Source: Eutrigla gurnardus
Taxonomy: Eukaryota; Chordata; Actinopteri; Perciformes; Triglidae
Direction: 5' to 3'
Length of the DNA stretch: 64,000 nt
Assembly: GCA_963514095.1 (NCBI GenBank)
Contig: OY741267.1
Location: forward strand, 6,912,048-6,976,047
This document shows positions 1-10,904 of the stretch, piece after piece (position 1 is the first letter of the stretch; each line of letters starts with the position of its first letter). The notes beneath the pieces were generated by a model. The model saw only the letters and a program-made list of their open reading frames with translations. It did no database searches and was not told where the DNA came from. A program made the translations under genes and the position numbers.

Positions 1-60
1 CACTTTGTTGTATGATGTGAAGCACTTTGAGTCTGCCTTGTGTATGAAATGGCCTTGCCT
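1..60. repeat. LINE/SINE tail fragment with CCTTG repeats
   Basis: The first 60 bases contain a 'gaagcactttgag' stretch like the 3' tails of fish L2-type LINEs and SINEs, followed by short CCTTG repeats. Where it begins lies outside the window. Confidence 0.35.
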
Positions 61-61
61 T

Positions 62-446
62 GCCTTGCCTTGTACAGGTGTACTGGTTGCTCATGTTGCT
101 GGACAATGGTAAGAAAACACAGGGAAATGACAAAATAACCTGTTTAAAATATTATACAAACCACTGTATGAGGATATGTTATACTGTATATGAAAGTTCT
201 TTTTCAGATTCAAAATGGGCAAAGGCTGATTCTCTGGACACACACTGACATTGAACTCAACCAATGAGATCGAGCAGAAATGTTTGAGGAAGTCAAATCT
301 CTTGAGAAGGACTGTGCAGCAGAGAGCCTGTTTAGTTAGTTCATTCTACTGCAGAGGAAGAACACTACTCATCTGCTGTCTGTTTGGCTTTAACAACTCC
401 AAAGACATGTTGCTTTACCTCTTTTTACCTTTCTTTGACTTTATAG
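62..446 (+). repeat. Segmental duplication block, copy A
   Basis: This block is nearly identical to 33016-33390. It ends in a TRA/TRD-type leader exon (407-446). The two copies show that a V-gene unit was duplicated within the locus before transposons destroyed the V exons on both sides. Confidence 0.75.
407..446 (+). pseudogene. Orphan TCR V leader exon (V exon lost)
   Basis: ATG at 407 opens a hydrophobic leader (MLLYLFLPFFDFI) that ends in phase 1 at a good splice donor (g|gtgagt at 447). This is the layout of every V leader in this window. No V exon follows: about 90 bases into the intron an LTR-type insertion begins at 536, and no V exon is found beyond it. A second copy at 33360 is cut inside the exon by a transposon. 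The leader sequence differs from the other V families here, so it marks a lost fifth family. Confidence 0.6.
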
Positions 447-535
447 GTGAGTGTTAGAACAGAGATCAAAGTCTCATTGATCCTGCTGTATTATCCAGGT
501 ATTTTAGAACTGAAGGTCTATATGTGGAAGGTAAC

Positions 536-1121
536 TGTTACACTGGTATGTCAAGCTGAGTTTTTTTGTCCTGTCTCCATGTTTGTCTTGACATTTCCTG
601 TTTTATTTTGAAAAGTAACTCTCCTCTCGTTTCAGGTCACTTGCCTTTCCTCATGTGTCACCAGTCTGATGTCATCCCTGATTCCTGATTGTTTCCACCT
701 GTTGCCCATTACCCTCATGTGTTAAATAGTCTGCGTCTCCCTTTGTCCTGTGCCTGTGTGTCTTGTCTTCAGTCAAGAGCCACCAGTTACTAGGTTTAGT
801 CATAGTCTGAGACTTTTCCACAGTTGTCTGCCTCATTAGAGGGTTTTTTGTTGACCATTTGCCGTTGAATTTTCATAGCCTGTTTAAGTTTGTTGTTTTC
901 GTTCCTGATCGTAGTTTTTCCCTCCCCGGAGGCGTTTTTTGTTTAGAGCTGTTTTTGTTTTTCCGTTTTTAGACAGTAGGGTTTTCAGTTGTAATTTTCG
1001 TAGCCATCCCTCCTATTCGAGGCACCTTCTGTTATCTGAGCTCCTTTTTGCGGCCTGAATAAACCCTTTGACAATCTCTGCATCCGAGTCCTATCTCTGA
1101 GTCCTGGGCCTGATAGTAACA
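536..1121 (+). mobile_element. Solo LTR (about 586 bp)
   Basis: The segment starts TGTTAC and ends GTAACA, an inverted terminal pair typical of LTRs. A polyadenylation signal (tgaataaaccc) lies about 60 bases before the right end, so the LTR reads on the + strand. It interrupts the intron after the orphan leader at 407. A direct 'gtaac' occurs at 531-535 and again at 1116-1120, so the target duplication and the exact right edge are ambiguous. No internal retroelement genes flank it. Confidence 0.55.
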
Positions 1122-1745
1122 ATTTATTAAATAGAAAGTATTTTTATTGATTTATGAAGTTTTTAATTGTTCACACTTCATATTTTACGGTGTAAAATAG
1201 TTATGATTTATGCTAACTGCTTTGAGCAAAAGCTATCATTTGTTAGTTGCTAAAATATAATTTCAGTGATCGAGTAAACTTTATACTGAGCTAAACTAGC
1301 TTAATTGTTGACCTCATTCATGTACTCCTTTATCTGACTGGAGAGTCCCCTCGTCATTCCCCACTGGCAATACTGTGTTTCAAGTAATATTATATTCTGT
1401 TTTCATGTTTTCATGATTAGATTTGTAAGAGTTTATAAGAGTATATTTATATACTATATTTATATTTATAAGAGTTCCCGGGTTTATCCTTGGAATTCCA
1501 ACAAAAGAATAACGTTGACACCAAGGTTTTATTTTGTTGTTTTGTATTTTTTTCAAACCCAGAGTGACGAAGCATTTCAATGCGACTGTTTATCCCGTGA
1601 CTGGAGAGTCCCCTCGCCATTCCCCACTGGCAATACTGTGTTGCAGGTTTAAAATAAAAGTCCTGTAATCCAACCTGGTCGTCGTCTGTGGTCTGTGGAG
1701 CAACAGTGGTGTGGAGTTTCAACACGAGCCACATCCGTCACACAA
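1122..1745 (+). repeat. LTR-like fragments with a 45-bp direct repeat
   Basis: A stretch beginning 'actggagagtcccctcg' occurs at about 1338-1382 and again at about 1600-1645. The second copy is followed by AATAAA at 1653 and a tail ending 'ccgtcaca'. This looks like the 3' part of another LTR. No coding capacity is evident. Confidence 0.35.
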
Positions 1746-2302
1746 ATACAAAATACTTTCTCTTAGGATTAATCACAGGAAACTAATATTTATTCAAAGA
1801 AAAAAAACTATTTTGTGTTGAGCATAATTTGGCTGACTGAATTTTCACACGCAACTATAAAGTGGCTCAAAACATACATACATTTAAGATGTGATGATAG
1901 TTTATAGTCCAGATAGTTTTCACTCATGAGACACCGTTGTGATGAAGGCCTTTAGAAATGATACTACTTTGACATATGATACTAATAAACCATCAACACT
2001 ACCTTAGTTAACAAGCTGTCACTGCACCATTGTGGGTTTCTCTACTGTTTCTTTACATTCAAACACGTATGTTAGAACATGTGAGGCCCACACTGACGAG
2101 CTCCTGGAAGCCTTTTCCCCACACTGTTGTAGTGAACCTTTGACCTCCACTAGAGGGCAGCATTATGAAGTAGGCGGTGCACTTATTCTGCACGGTGTTC
2201 AACCATTCAGTCAATAAGAAGTGCTGCTGTGAAGAAGAGAACAATTGTGTGAATGTTGAACATCAGCTACTTTCTCCTGTTGATTTAAACCTTGTTGTAG
2301 AG
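1746..2302 (+). repeat. V-flank duplication shared with 36.99-37.41 kb
   Basis: From about 1888 the sequence matches 36995-37410: the downstream flank of an MMSSDC-family V gene, then a relic leader, then the promoter region of the MERWL-family V gene. The V gene expected just upstream is absent here. Confidence 0.7.
2013..2066 (+). pseudogene. Relic V leader exon (start codon lost)
   Basis: This exon-sized stretch aligns with the leader relics at 9640 and 30980 (…ctgtcac…ttctctactgtttcttta…), but its ATG is AAG. It ends at a 'gtatgt' donor-like site. No V exon follows in frame. An equivalent AAG version sits at 37121. Confidence 0.5.
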
Positions 2303-2745
2303 ATGGAACGTTGGCTGTGGATTATTCTTGCTGCTCTGTTCTTTGGTAAGATAGAAACAACAACATGTTTGATATTTCCTAAAGATTTACATCAAGTGGA
2401 GTTCAGAGCAGGACTCTCTGAACAGTTGGGCTGATTCTGTCCACAGAGTAACACTGTACAGTTGACATTTCCACTCCTCCTGTCAGCCTCATGAACAATT
2501 CTCTCTCTTTTTCGAGGACTGATAGCTGGAGACAAAATCTATCCTGTAGAAGATGAAAATGAAATGAATGTCATGTCAATAAAAGAGAGGGAGAATCTGT
2601 CTCACTCAGATGTTACTATGAGACAACATCAGAAGAAGTTTGGCATTATTGGTACAGACATCATTCTGACCTCCAGGCACCTCAGTTTCTACTCTGGAAA
2701 GAAGCTCTTACTGCTTGTATTTTTAAGGCGACTGACTATTGATTA
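2303..2745 (+). pseudogene. TCR V pseudogene, MERWL family
   Basis: The leader exon 2303-2345 encodes MERWLWIILAALFF and splices at g|gtaag. It is the same leader as the intact gene at 37411. The V exon starts about 2517 after a degraded acceptor (ttcgag). Relative to the intact copy it carries a roughly 17-base insertion near 2555-2575 that shifts the frame. Homology fades after about 2705, before the second conserved cysteine, and no RSS follows. It therefore cannot be expressed as a receptor chain or recombine normally. Confidence 0.8.
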
Positions 2746-3036
2746 AAGAAATTGACTAAAATCGGCATCTACTGTTACTTGACTACTCCCAGGATTACTC
2801 CTGTGAGTCTTGCTATGCGTTCTGGTCCAGCAGAGTCCACTGAGGTCCTCCTGACCGATACAGACTGCTAACTGGCCTGATGCTGGAAACACCATATAGT
2901 AGCTCCACCTGCTGCTGTGTGACTGCTCTACTACTCCTGCTTTTTGGTCTACAGCGACATGGTTGGGATGGATCCATCTCGGTGTGGCTGTGCCTGCTGC
3001 CCTGGACTACTACTGTTGATACTATCTCTTCTGTTA
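2746..3036. other. Intergenic, no gene seen
   Basis: I see no conserved coding region or recognisable repeat between the V pseudogene and the left end of the next transposon. Confidence 0.5.
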
Positions 3037-4426
3037 CAGTTTTTTTCTGTCGCTAACAAGCGTTTGTCCAACCAGTTGTCACATTTTCAAAACTCTAAAC
3101 ACAATTGTCCTGGCATCGGTCTTTTGTGTCCGTACCATTCACACATTTCATGTCGTTTTCACACAATATGCAGTCAGTGGACACATTTCTACAATGCTTA
3201 CATTTTCTTAACAGACAAGCTATACCTCCCAACAAAATGATGGATTGTTTTTGTGTTATTTACGAATGTTAACACACAACATCCCACAATAGCAAAAACA
3301 ATATTCCAAACCTTAGATACAGTATCAAACCTCTGCTTCTGCAATGATATCAGTTCAAAAACAATATATCTCAGCTGATAATAAACAAACAATTGAATAA
3401 TTGACACACAGCTGATTTATGTTGGGTAAAGTCAGGCTTAGACTCTATTACATTGGCACTTATAGGAGGACTTTGAGGAGTGATGTTTTTGGAAACAGAA
3501 ACAGAAAAAGACAAACTTTTTATCTGGGCTTTTTGCTGTTTTTTTTTGTTCAGAATGTTCTCGTGTGTTTCATGGATATTTTGTTGTAAGCAATACTGTA
3601 AAACTTTTTCTGTTCTATCAAACTGTAAACAGTATTTCTACTGTACCTCCTGTAGTAAACAGTAAAGGAAAAAACTGATTTGCTTTTTACTGGAATGCTT
3701 TTGAATGTGAACATTACATGTAGACATACAGTTCCCAACCAAGAAATTTAGTGTAAAAACGATGGATTGCATGTTTTGCATGCAAATACCTGTAAAACTG
3801 AAACATAAAAGTCCATGCAGTTTTTGTAATGTCAATAATAGCCAGTATTTTGAAAACTGGTGTACTTTGACTGACTGCATGTACCTTGTGAAGTGTAAAC
3901 AAGTGTTATTCTTTGACAGAATAATTTCATTTTGAGTCAGATTTCCAGTGTTTTGGTAAAGTTAGTGTGTGCAGAGAAAGATGTGTTCTATTTTGAAATG
4001 AAGAGTTAGTATATATTTAACAAAATGTCTGCCTAAAAGCCTATGAAGGCAGTTTTTCCTCCCCACTGTCGCTGTAACGCTTGCCCCTGGGTGATGTTGG
4101 GACTTTGAAATTGTATTGACTCTGAAAATCAGGAGCAATTCTAGTCCTGCTCAATATGTTAAGTGTCCTGAGATGACTTCTGTTGTGATATGACATTATA
4201 AATAAGATTTAGATTTTTTAATAGACAGTGTTTGGTGTTAGTGCAGTGCAGTGTTTGGTGGTATTATATTTTGAAAATGAGTGTTGGAGTTTAATTTACA
4301 ACGTAGGATTTTGAGCATGAAATTAACCGTTTTACCAATTGTGTGTGGTAGGTGTGTTGGTGCGTTAAGAGTTTAGGAAAATTGTTAAAAGTATTGAAAA
4401 AAATGTTTTAGCAATCTAAAAAACTG
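3037..4426 (+). mobile_element. Deleted Tc1/IS630-like element (non-autonomous)
   Basis: The left end after TA at 3035 (cagtttttttctgtcgc) is the reverse complement of the right end of the fuller copy at 35935. The right end here (…ctaaaaaactg|ta) is a diverged version. TA lies outside both ends, as in Tc1/mariner elements. The first part (3397-3520) matches 33391-33507 and then jumps to sequence matching about 35300-35815, so the transposase gene is deleted. An unrelated repeat of about 200 bp (around 4030-4215) sits near the right end. Confidence 0.7.
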
Positions 4427-5221
4427 TATTTTGCTTGGATATAAGATTACTTTGTTATGCACTTGTACTTGTGTCATATTTCACCATAACTCTACAAGGG
4501 GACCGATACTTGGTAAAGATACTCCTTACAGCAGCAAGGAAAGCCATAACTACAAGCAGGCTCAACGGCTTGATCTCATACATATAAATAAAAAAATGGA
4601 AAGATTGACTTATGTATAGGTTTGTTTTTTTGTTTATATGGCTACTATTAGGTTTTCTCACAGGCTCTGTTTGTTTGTTTGTTTATTGTTCTTTTTATTT
4701 TATTTTTACTTGATTAATATGTCTAAATGAATGTGACTGTATCCAGTTGGGATGTACTGAAAAAATAAAAACCAAAGTAAACAAAACATGCATGTAATAA
4801 TCTTCCATAAACATCATCAAATAGAAGAACCATCTCAGTACCATATGAAGATGTTTGTCCTGTGTGTGCAGTGTAGTGAACATTTTGGTATTAAATGTAA
4901 ATACATTTTAGTTTTTACACAGAAGTTATTTAAACTTTACATTTTTGTTTTCTGTAAACATATTCATTACAAATTGTAAGCACTAAAATCCAATATACAG
5001 GTGTGTCATCTGTACTAATACATTTTGATATTAAAGTTAGATTACATGGAAGCTATTGAAAGGAGCTGACATGTTTTTCCTACTTGAAAAACATGGAAAA
5101 TAAATCAATTACACTCAATAAATCAGTGATGAAAAATATGACTACAAGACAAATTAAGTATATCATTTGTTCATCTCTTTAATTTGACAAGATAGGTATT
5201 GAAAATATTGTTTTTTAAGCA
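4427..5221. other. AT-rich intergenic sequence
   Basis: AT-rich, with no convincing coding region, RNA gene or terminal repeats. Confidence 0.5.
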
Positions 5222-5225
5222 TTAA

Positions 5226-6607
5226 AGGCACAGTTCGGAATTATTGACTTAAGACCTATTTTCCAAGTGAGCCTGGGTGTGGTCGAGACGTCTGGAGACA
5301 TTTTCAAGAAATTTCATTCAGTTCGTCTAGTTGCCGAGATCGCGTATGCTATGGCTAACGCAAGTCAACGGTTCTTGCCCGTCTTAGCTAGACGGGCATT
5401 AAAAACAGTCTTGCCCACTCCACAGTGCACCCGAGGCAAATCCATTGTAACGGCAGACTGTCGATGTACATATGTGTTGATAGAATAATATTTGAAACAA
5501 AACAAACCTCGCATCGCATGAATCATTCATTTTTTGAGGGACTAGTTTCTCAGCAGCAGCGGAATTCTACTACTCTGCTCTGGTTAGTTGTGAAGTAACC
5601 ACAACACGGCAACGGAGAAGCGCGTGACGGAAGCGCGTGACGGAAGCCCGGCGGGACACAGTAGCCTAGTAGCCTAAAACAACATGGTAATTCAATTCAA
5701 TTTATTTTCTCAACGGAGAAGAATGTTTCCAGCAGTCCGCGACCGAGAAGGGGTGAGAAGTCCTGGTGCTCCGTTATGCAGATTCTGTCTCGGGGTATGC
5801 TTTGTCCAGACACATCTAGTTGCTGGAAACTTGCGTCCAGCTCCAATTCTTGCATCTGTGGGATGACCAGGCCCCACTCCCTGCAGCAAAAAGATTTGTT
5901 TTCGGTCGGCATTTCTGTACAATTTCTGCACTGGCACCACCAGTCCCCGTTCGTTCGGTCCCGGTTCTCAGCTCCAGCGGGGCTATCTCTGTCTCCACAG
6001 ACGCTCGTTCGCGGTCTGCCCTTTGAGCGTCCCTCTCGTGCAATTCTTCCTCTGTATATTCCGGCTCGTATAGGTACGGTTGCGTTTGGGTGGAAAAAAA
6101 CTCCTCATCACAGTTCTCAAAAGTTTCAGTATATTCCCCAAAATTAGCCATTTCTGTGAGACTAAAGAAACTAGCACTGCAGGCTACTCTGCGTCTGTAG
6201 CAATGACAGCAGGTAAACAAACTATTATTGAACAGGTAACTTATAAGCGCTGGGTGATATCACTCCGCCGCTGCCGTAGCCTACTAGGAAGTATGACACG
6301 CTGCTGCTGCTAAGACATAAATCCTTAAAAATGCAAGGTTGGTTTTATTTCAAACATTCTATAAACACAGATATGTACATCGATAGTCTGCCGTTACGAT
6401 GGATTTGCCTCGGGTGCACTGTGGAGTGGGCAAGACTGTTTTTAATGCCCGTCTAGCTAAGAACCGTTGACTTGCGTTAGCCATAGCATACGCGATCTTG
6501 GCAACTAGACGAACTGAATGAAATTTCTTGAAATCCTCTCCAGGTGTCTCGAACACACCGGCTCACTTGGAAAATAGGTCTTATGTCAAAAATTCCGAAC
6601 TATCCCT
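5226..6607 (-). mobile_element. TTAA-flanked DNA transposon with long terminal inverted repeats
   Basis: The outer ~280 bases at 5226-5510 and 6340-6607 are inverted copies of each other, starting AGG(C/G)…GTTCGGAATT. TTAA flanks both ends (5222-5225 and 6608-6611), the target used by piggyBac and Kolobok elements. The interior carries no transposase; it holds a gene fragment for a P2RX7-type cysteine-rich domain on the - strand. A fragment of the same repeat has inserted in the Gypsy element at about 14975-15145. Confidence 0.75.
5697..6151 (-). pseudogene. P2RX7 ballast-domain-like protein, frameshifted
   Basis: ATG at 6151 opens an acidic N-terminus (MANFGEYTETFENCDEEFF) as in the many short 'P2X purinoceptor 7-like' proteins of fish. 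A frameshift near 5940-5960 separates this from the cysteine-rich part, read in another frame: WCQCRNC, then MPTENKSFCCREW, then ICITEHQDF and LLETFF. These are the cysteine cluster and signature of the cytoplasmic ballast domain found at the C-terminus of the P2X7 ion channel. No channel domain is present. The fragment lies wholly inside the TTAA-flanked transposon, so it is transposon cargo. Family assignment is from recognised motifs, not a search. Confidence 0.65.
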
Positions 6608-6611
6608 TTAA

Positions 6612-7079
6612 GGGACCGATCGGTGTTAATGGTATGGACCTGTCATGACTGTGGGTTTTTGTAGTTTTGGTTTCCGCTTTTATTTTGTAGTCTTCTGTCT
6701 TGATGTTGTGTCTTAATATTCTTTGTTGAGGGGTGGGTCACCCAATTTTTAGTCTGAGGGGTCACAACAGCAACATTTCAAAGTGCTTCAACCTGCTCCG
6801 GAGCAGGTTGGAAGGGAAGGTTGGAGGGAGTGACTTTTCTGTGTCAGCGTACAGCCTACTTTCCACTTTGAATTATGTTTTTATATTTATTTTATTTGCT
6901 CCCAAGTCCGTTTTACACCGTTGGGATTGCAGCTGAAAGAATGAGGCTGATATTGTTATACACCACGCCATAAAAATACATCTAAGCAACATACTGCATT
7001 CATTCAATGTTATTTTTTTGGTCTTTTATTGCGGGAGGACAGCATGAGAGTGAAAGGGGCGAGAGAGAGAGACAACAGG
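6612..7079. other. Intergenic, possible LTR scrap
   Basis: A 'tgtcatgactgtggg' stretch near 6643 resembles the start of fish LTRs, but no matching end is visible. Otherwise nothing recognisable. Confidence 0.3.
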
Positions 7080-7166
7080 GCCAAACAGCAGATTTGAACC
7101 TGGGACCACTGCAGGAGGCCTCGGTACATGGGGCGGTAACGCTACCACTGAGCTATCAGTACACTT
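7080..7166 (-). repeat. tRNA-like repeat (SINE-type head)
   Basis: On the - strand a polymerase III A box (tgatagctcagtggtagc, from 7158 down) precedes a B box (aggttcaaatc, 7101-7091). The arms do not fold into a convincing complete tRNA, so this is a tRNA-derived repeat rather than a gene. Confidence 0.45.
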
Positions 7167-7720
7167 ACCACATCATTATACGACTATTAACTCACGCATT
7201 CACACAGTCGGCATTCGTCACTCAATATCTGTGATGTGACATATTGGGTCATATTAATTCTGCCATGTCGATTGGAGGGTCATGTCAAAGTAAATGGTAT
7301 CGCCAGGGGGGTTATGCATAAAGTGATCAGAGGTCCGAAAATCCCACCAATGGGTCTTAAAATAAACAACGTACAGTCCCTAAGTCATTGATGATGAGCT
7401 AACTGCCCTCCTACTACCAACACTGAGAAATGTTTAGTTCCTGTTGCATCCAGAATCAAATATCTAATTCATAATTTTAATTATCCAACTTCAATAGGTC
7501 ACTATCCCTAAGGGATGCCTATCAAATTCATTGATCCTTTATATTTAAGGGAAAAACAAGAAGTAAGCTTTAAGTTATGAAAATGATCAAACAAAATCTA
7601 GCCATGATGTAACTATAGCTACATGGTTAATAACTACAGCAAGAACGGCTGTGTTCCCAGCCTGGAAAAAGATCCCGCAAGCAAAAAAAAAAAACATGTT
7701 TCTTTCTAAATGCTGCTCCC
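7167..7720. other. Intergenic, no gene seen
   Basis: No coding region or clear repeat is apparent up to the conserved V-gene 5' block. Confidence 0.5.
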
Positions 7721-7889
7721 AGTCTGTTAACAAGGAGGAAGAGTAACTGAGAGAAGTGAGAATAAAGATCTAAGAGGAGATGAGAGATTCAGGGAGGAGC
7801 TAAGATGTTACTGAACTATAGAAGAGAGAGGAACTTCTAGATTCAACAGAGTTCAACACCAAAAACCATCAACATTACCTTCATTCAAC
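7721..7889 (+). promoter_or_regulatory. Conserved 5' block of MMSSDC-family V genes
   Basis: About 150-170 bases directly upstream of the leader ATG are almost unchanged in four places: here, 36290-36458, 48267-48436 and 51592-51759. The block includes 'gagattcagggaggagc' and 'ctatagaagagagaggaac'. Position and conservation suggest it holds the V promoter and 5' UTR. I see no certain TATA box. Confidence 0.5.
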
Positions 7890-8321
7890 ATGATGTCATC
7901 AGACTGTTTACTTTCCCTCCTGTTCATTTCCATTCTAAGAGGTAAGATTCTATATGAAATAGTTCAATTGCAATATTATTTGAATGTGATCCATTAACTG
8001 AGTCTTTTGAGTTTTCTCTCCTTTAGGTGTCAGCTGTGAAGAACTCAGTCCAGCCAAGAATGAAGAGTTCAGTTTAGAAGACAGCACTGTTACTCTGTCC
8101 TACAAATACTCCAAACAAGCAACCGGTATTGATGAGTTTTACTGGTATCGACAATATCCAGGAAAACCACCAGAGTTCATCATCTCACACTCTGGTTTAG
8201 GAAGTGTATTAAATAATCCAATCACTGGACTGAAGATTAAAGTGGATCAAAACCAAATCAACGTGAGCATCTCGTCTGCTGCAGTGACAGACTCTGCTGT
8301 GTACTACTGTGCTGTGAGGCC
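7890..8321 (+). CDS. TCR alpha/delta V gene, MMSSDC family (leader + V exon)
   Basis: The leader exon 7890-7941 encodes a signal peptide (MMSSDCLLSLLFISILR) and splices g|gtaag. The V exon 8027-8321 follows a ctttag acceptor. It shows a V-set fold: FYWYRQYPGKPPEF with the conserved tryptophan, VSISSAAVTDSAVYYC with the second cysteine, then AVRP running into the RSS. The frame is open throughout. The product would form the antigen-binding part of a TCR alpha or delta chain after joining to a J (or D-J) gene. Oddity: the position of the first conserved cysteine is tyrosine (TLSYKYS), a trait shared by all four family members. Whether it is used as TRAV or TRDV cannot be told from sequence. Confidence 0.9.
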
Positions 8322-8359
8322 CACAGTGACAGGAAACACCAAAACTCTGTACAAAAACC
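8322..8359 (+). promoter_or_regulatory. V RSS, 22-bp spacer
   Basis: A consensus heptamer CACAGTG (8322-8328) is followed by 22 bases and the nonamer ACAAAAACC (8351-8359). This is the 23-type signal that pairs with the 12-type signals of J or D genes for RAG cutting. Confidence 0.92.
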
Positions 8360-8630
8360 TTCAGAGCAAAGACAAACAATACTGCACAACATCCACTAGA
8401 GGGAGTCACCATGAGACACTGTGAAGGCTTTAGAAATGATACTACTTTGACATACTGTATGAGTCTCCTCCTCCTGCAGATGTGACTTCATGGCAGAGAA
8501 CTGTTTGATTCCACACTTTCATTGTGGTGTTAAATAAAAACATTGAATTAATGTCGCTGCTTTATTCCATGTGAAGTACTGGTAAAATGGAGAGAAGTGA
8601 TGTCTCCCAGAATTTAACTGGTTTAGAGCG
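8360..8630 (+). repeat. Conserved 3' flank of V gene
   Basis: This flank is shared with the V genes at 36459, 48437 and 51760 (for example 'catccactagagggagtca' just after the RSS). No gene is seen in it. Confidence 0.6.
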
Positions 8631-8636
8631 GCATGG

Positions 8637-9239
8637 TGTAGGGTTGGTGTCCCGTTAAAGAACACGGATACAGATGTCCTGGTTTAGGTTGGTTTATTTA
8701 GCTGTGGTCTGTAATAACAATACAAAGTAACAATTAGTACACTATACATGATACACAAACATAATGAGATAACTAAGGTTACAAAGGACTGTATTTAGTA
8801 CTCAAGTATATCATATGGATCATATAACCTAAACCAATCACCTCACACCAGGCACACACACAGCATGACTTAGCTTATTAGCTTTAACAACACACCAGCA
8901 TAATAAGATAGCTTATTCAGAACTAAACAATGCACATGAACAATATTAGCATCCAACTTAGACAGCATAACATCATTACTCTCACCTTCTGGCATTTACA
9001 CACAGCAATTAAGCAGAGAGGTACAGGTGAATGATGGGGAAGGCAAAGGCAATTGCATCTATCCACTGCTGTATCGAGAGAGAGCTAACATTCACAGCAC
9101 AGCCGTTCACGCACAGGTATGGTGCATTCAATAGCGTCAGAATGGCTATGGTGCGTTCAAGAGCATATGGAAACTTACCAATAAACAAGTCATTACTGAA
9201 TGGAACACAATTCAATAAACAAGTTAACAAACATTAACA
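8637..9239 (-). mobile_element. Solo LTR (603 bp) with 6-bp target duplication
   Basis: The segment begins TGTAGGGTTGG and ends ATTAACA. It is flanked by a perfect GCATGG duplication (8631-8636 and 9240-9245). The V flank homologous to about 52380-52460 resumes on its right, supporting an insertion. On the - strand an AATAAA lies about 60 bases before the end, so the LTR probably reads on the - strand. No internal genes remain, so two LTRs recombined. Confidence 0.75.
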
Positions 9240-9245
9240 GCATGG

Positions 9246-9639
9246 GTTTTCTAACAACTGGTGTTCCAAACGTTTCTACCATTGAGTAAATCTAGAACTG
9301 AGATTATTTTAAAGTTCTTAAAATTCTGTAAACCAGGTGAAATCTTGCTATGTCGTCTGCTGATGTTAAACTTGGTGTTCTAAAGTTGTACAGTGAAAAT
9401 ATCATGTTTTCTCGATTCTCAAAGTGCAAATTCCTTCTTGTGTTTTCCAGCCATGAAAAGGTAATACATTATCACAGATACCTTGGAGATGGGAGAAAAA
9501 CCTGGTAGCATGTGAAGTCCTGGTATTCTATGGAAACATTCAGGGAGGAGCTATGATGTTATAATAGAAGAGAGAGGAACGTCTATACAGTATTCAACAG
9601 AGTTCAATACACAAACCATCAACATTATCTTTATTTAAC
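9246..9639. other. Intergenic V flank
   Basis: The first part matches the flank downstream of the V gene at 51760 (about 52430-52600), and the end matches 30920-30979. No gene is seen. Confidence 0.5.
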
Positions 9640-9694
9640 ATGCTGTCACTTCATCATTGTGTGTTTTCTCTACTGTTTCTTTATACTCTAACAG
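9640..9694 (+). pseudogene. Relic V leader exon
   Basis: ATG at 9640 starts a hydrophobic leader (MLSLHHCVFSLLFLYTL) of 55 bases that ends in phase 1 at 'acag|gtgtgg'. It has no V exon of its own. The next V exon, at 10211, has its own leader at 10077. A close copy is at 30980. Confidence 0.5.
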
Positions 9695-10076
9695 GTGTGG
9701 TAGAATGTGCAGCATGAAAAAACAATCAAGTTTGTTGTTTTTGTATACAAGTCATTTAGAAAGACATTTACAACATGAAATAACAGTTATCTCGTCCTTA
9801 AGGTGTCATATATAGATAGACGGACTTGACAAGGAACTCTTTTGACTCAAACATTTATCATTGTTGATCATTTGGTGGCAGATCAAGTTCCATCCAGAAA
9901 ACCGTATTTCTCCAACAGTCTTTGAGACTCATAACAATAATGTCATCATGCTAAATGTGATGTAAATGTAGAGAGTTCCTCGACACATGATAAAGAGGAA
10001 GGACCAATGATGTGAAGGCTCAGATCCATCAGAGTATCAATGTTCTTCCTCTCTCTCCTCCCCTCTCACTGCAGAC
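9695..10076 (+). repeat. 5' flank of MKHWL-family V gene (duplicated)
   Basis: This nearly matches 31037-31383, upstream of the sister V gene. It probably contains the V promoter. No coding region is seen. Confidence 0.6.
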
Positions 10077-10511
10077 ATGAAACACTGGCTGAGAAACATC
10101 CTGATTCTGACTCTCTGGCTAGGTAACTCTTTAAACCTGCTGATTGTTCTCCTTTAATCAACCATCTTTATTGATTCATCTCTTCCTCTGCATGTTCTCT
10201 TCTTCCCCAGAGTGTAAAGGAGAAGACAAAGTGAACCAGCCGACAGGAGATGTCATCGCTACTGAAGGACAGACAGTTACACTGGACTGTACATTTGAGA
10301 CAACTTACACAAATCCCACTTTGTTCTGGTACAAACAAGAAGTCAATAGTTTCCCAAAGTTCTTGCTGAAGTGTTTCTCAAACACAGTCTTAAAAACTCA
10401 AGAGTTCCAGACAGACCGTTTTGATGCAACAATCAACAAGACATCAGTTCCTCTGAAGATCCAGAAGCTTCAGCTGTCTGACTCTGCTGTGTACTTCTGT
10501 GCTCTGCAGCC
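10077..10511 (+). CDS. TCR alpha/delta V gene, MKHWL family (leader + V exon)
   Basis: The leader exon 10077-10122 (MKHWLRNILILTLWL) splices g|gtaac. The V exon 10211-10511 follows ccccag. It shows the full V-set pattern: TVTLDC with the first cysteine, LFWYKQE with the core tryptophan, and LQLSDSAVYFC with the second cysteine, then ALQP up to the RSS. The frame is open. The product would be a TCR alpha or delta variable domain. A near-identical gene at 31384 differs mostly in the second hypervariable loop and the strand after it (here KFLLKCFSNTV; there KMILLRFSSKT). One extra cysteine lies in that loop here. Confidence 0.92.
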
Positions 10512-10549
10512 CACAGTGACAGGAAACACCACAACTCTGTACAAAAACC
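10512..10549 (+). promoter_or_regulatory. V RSS, 22-bp spacer
   Basis: Heptamer CACAGTG (10512-10518), 22-base spacer, nonamer ACAAAAACC (10541-10549). The spacer differs by one base from that of the MMSSDC family. Confidence 0.92.
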
Positions 10550-10904
10550 TTTGGAGCAACAACAACACGATACTGCACAACATCCACTAGAGGGAGTCAC
10601 ACACTGTCTGTCTATGTGAACCAAACTTCATCACAATTGAGTGTTACAGCAAATACTCTGATATCTAGAAGAGCTCAGATCAAACTTTGGTCAACCATTA
10701 TTTTTGGGCTCTTACATATTCATAACTGACTAAATATGGAACATTTTAATGTAACTATACACTTGAGTAAATACCCAGCATCCCAATACATATGATTATT
10801 ATAATGGTTTGTCACTGTTTTTACTGTTATATTTAAATTTATATTAAAATATAAATAAATAAATAATAAATACATATTTAATATTAAAATGTAAACAACT
10901 ACAA
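10550..10904 (+). repeat. 3' flank of V gene, then AT-rich sequence
   Basis: The flank 10550-10800 matches 31851-32100. Beyond it lies an AT-rich run with ATAAATA repeats. No gene is seen. Confidence 0.55.
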
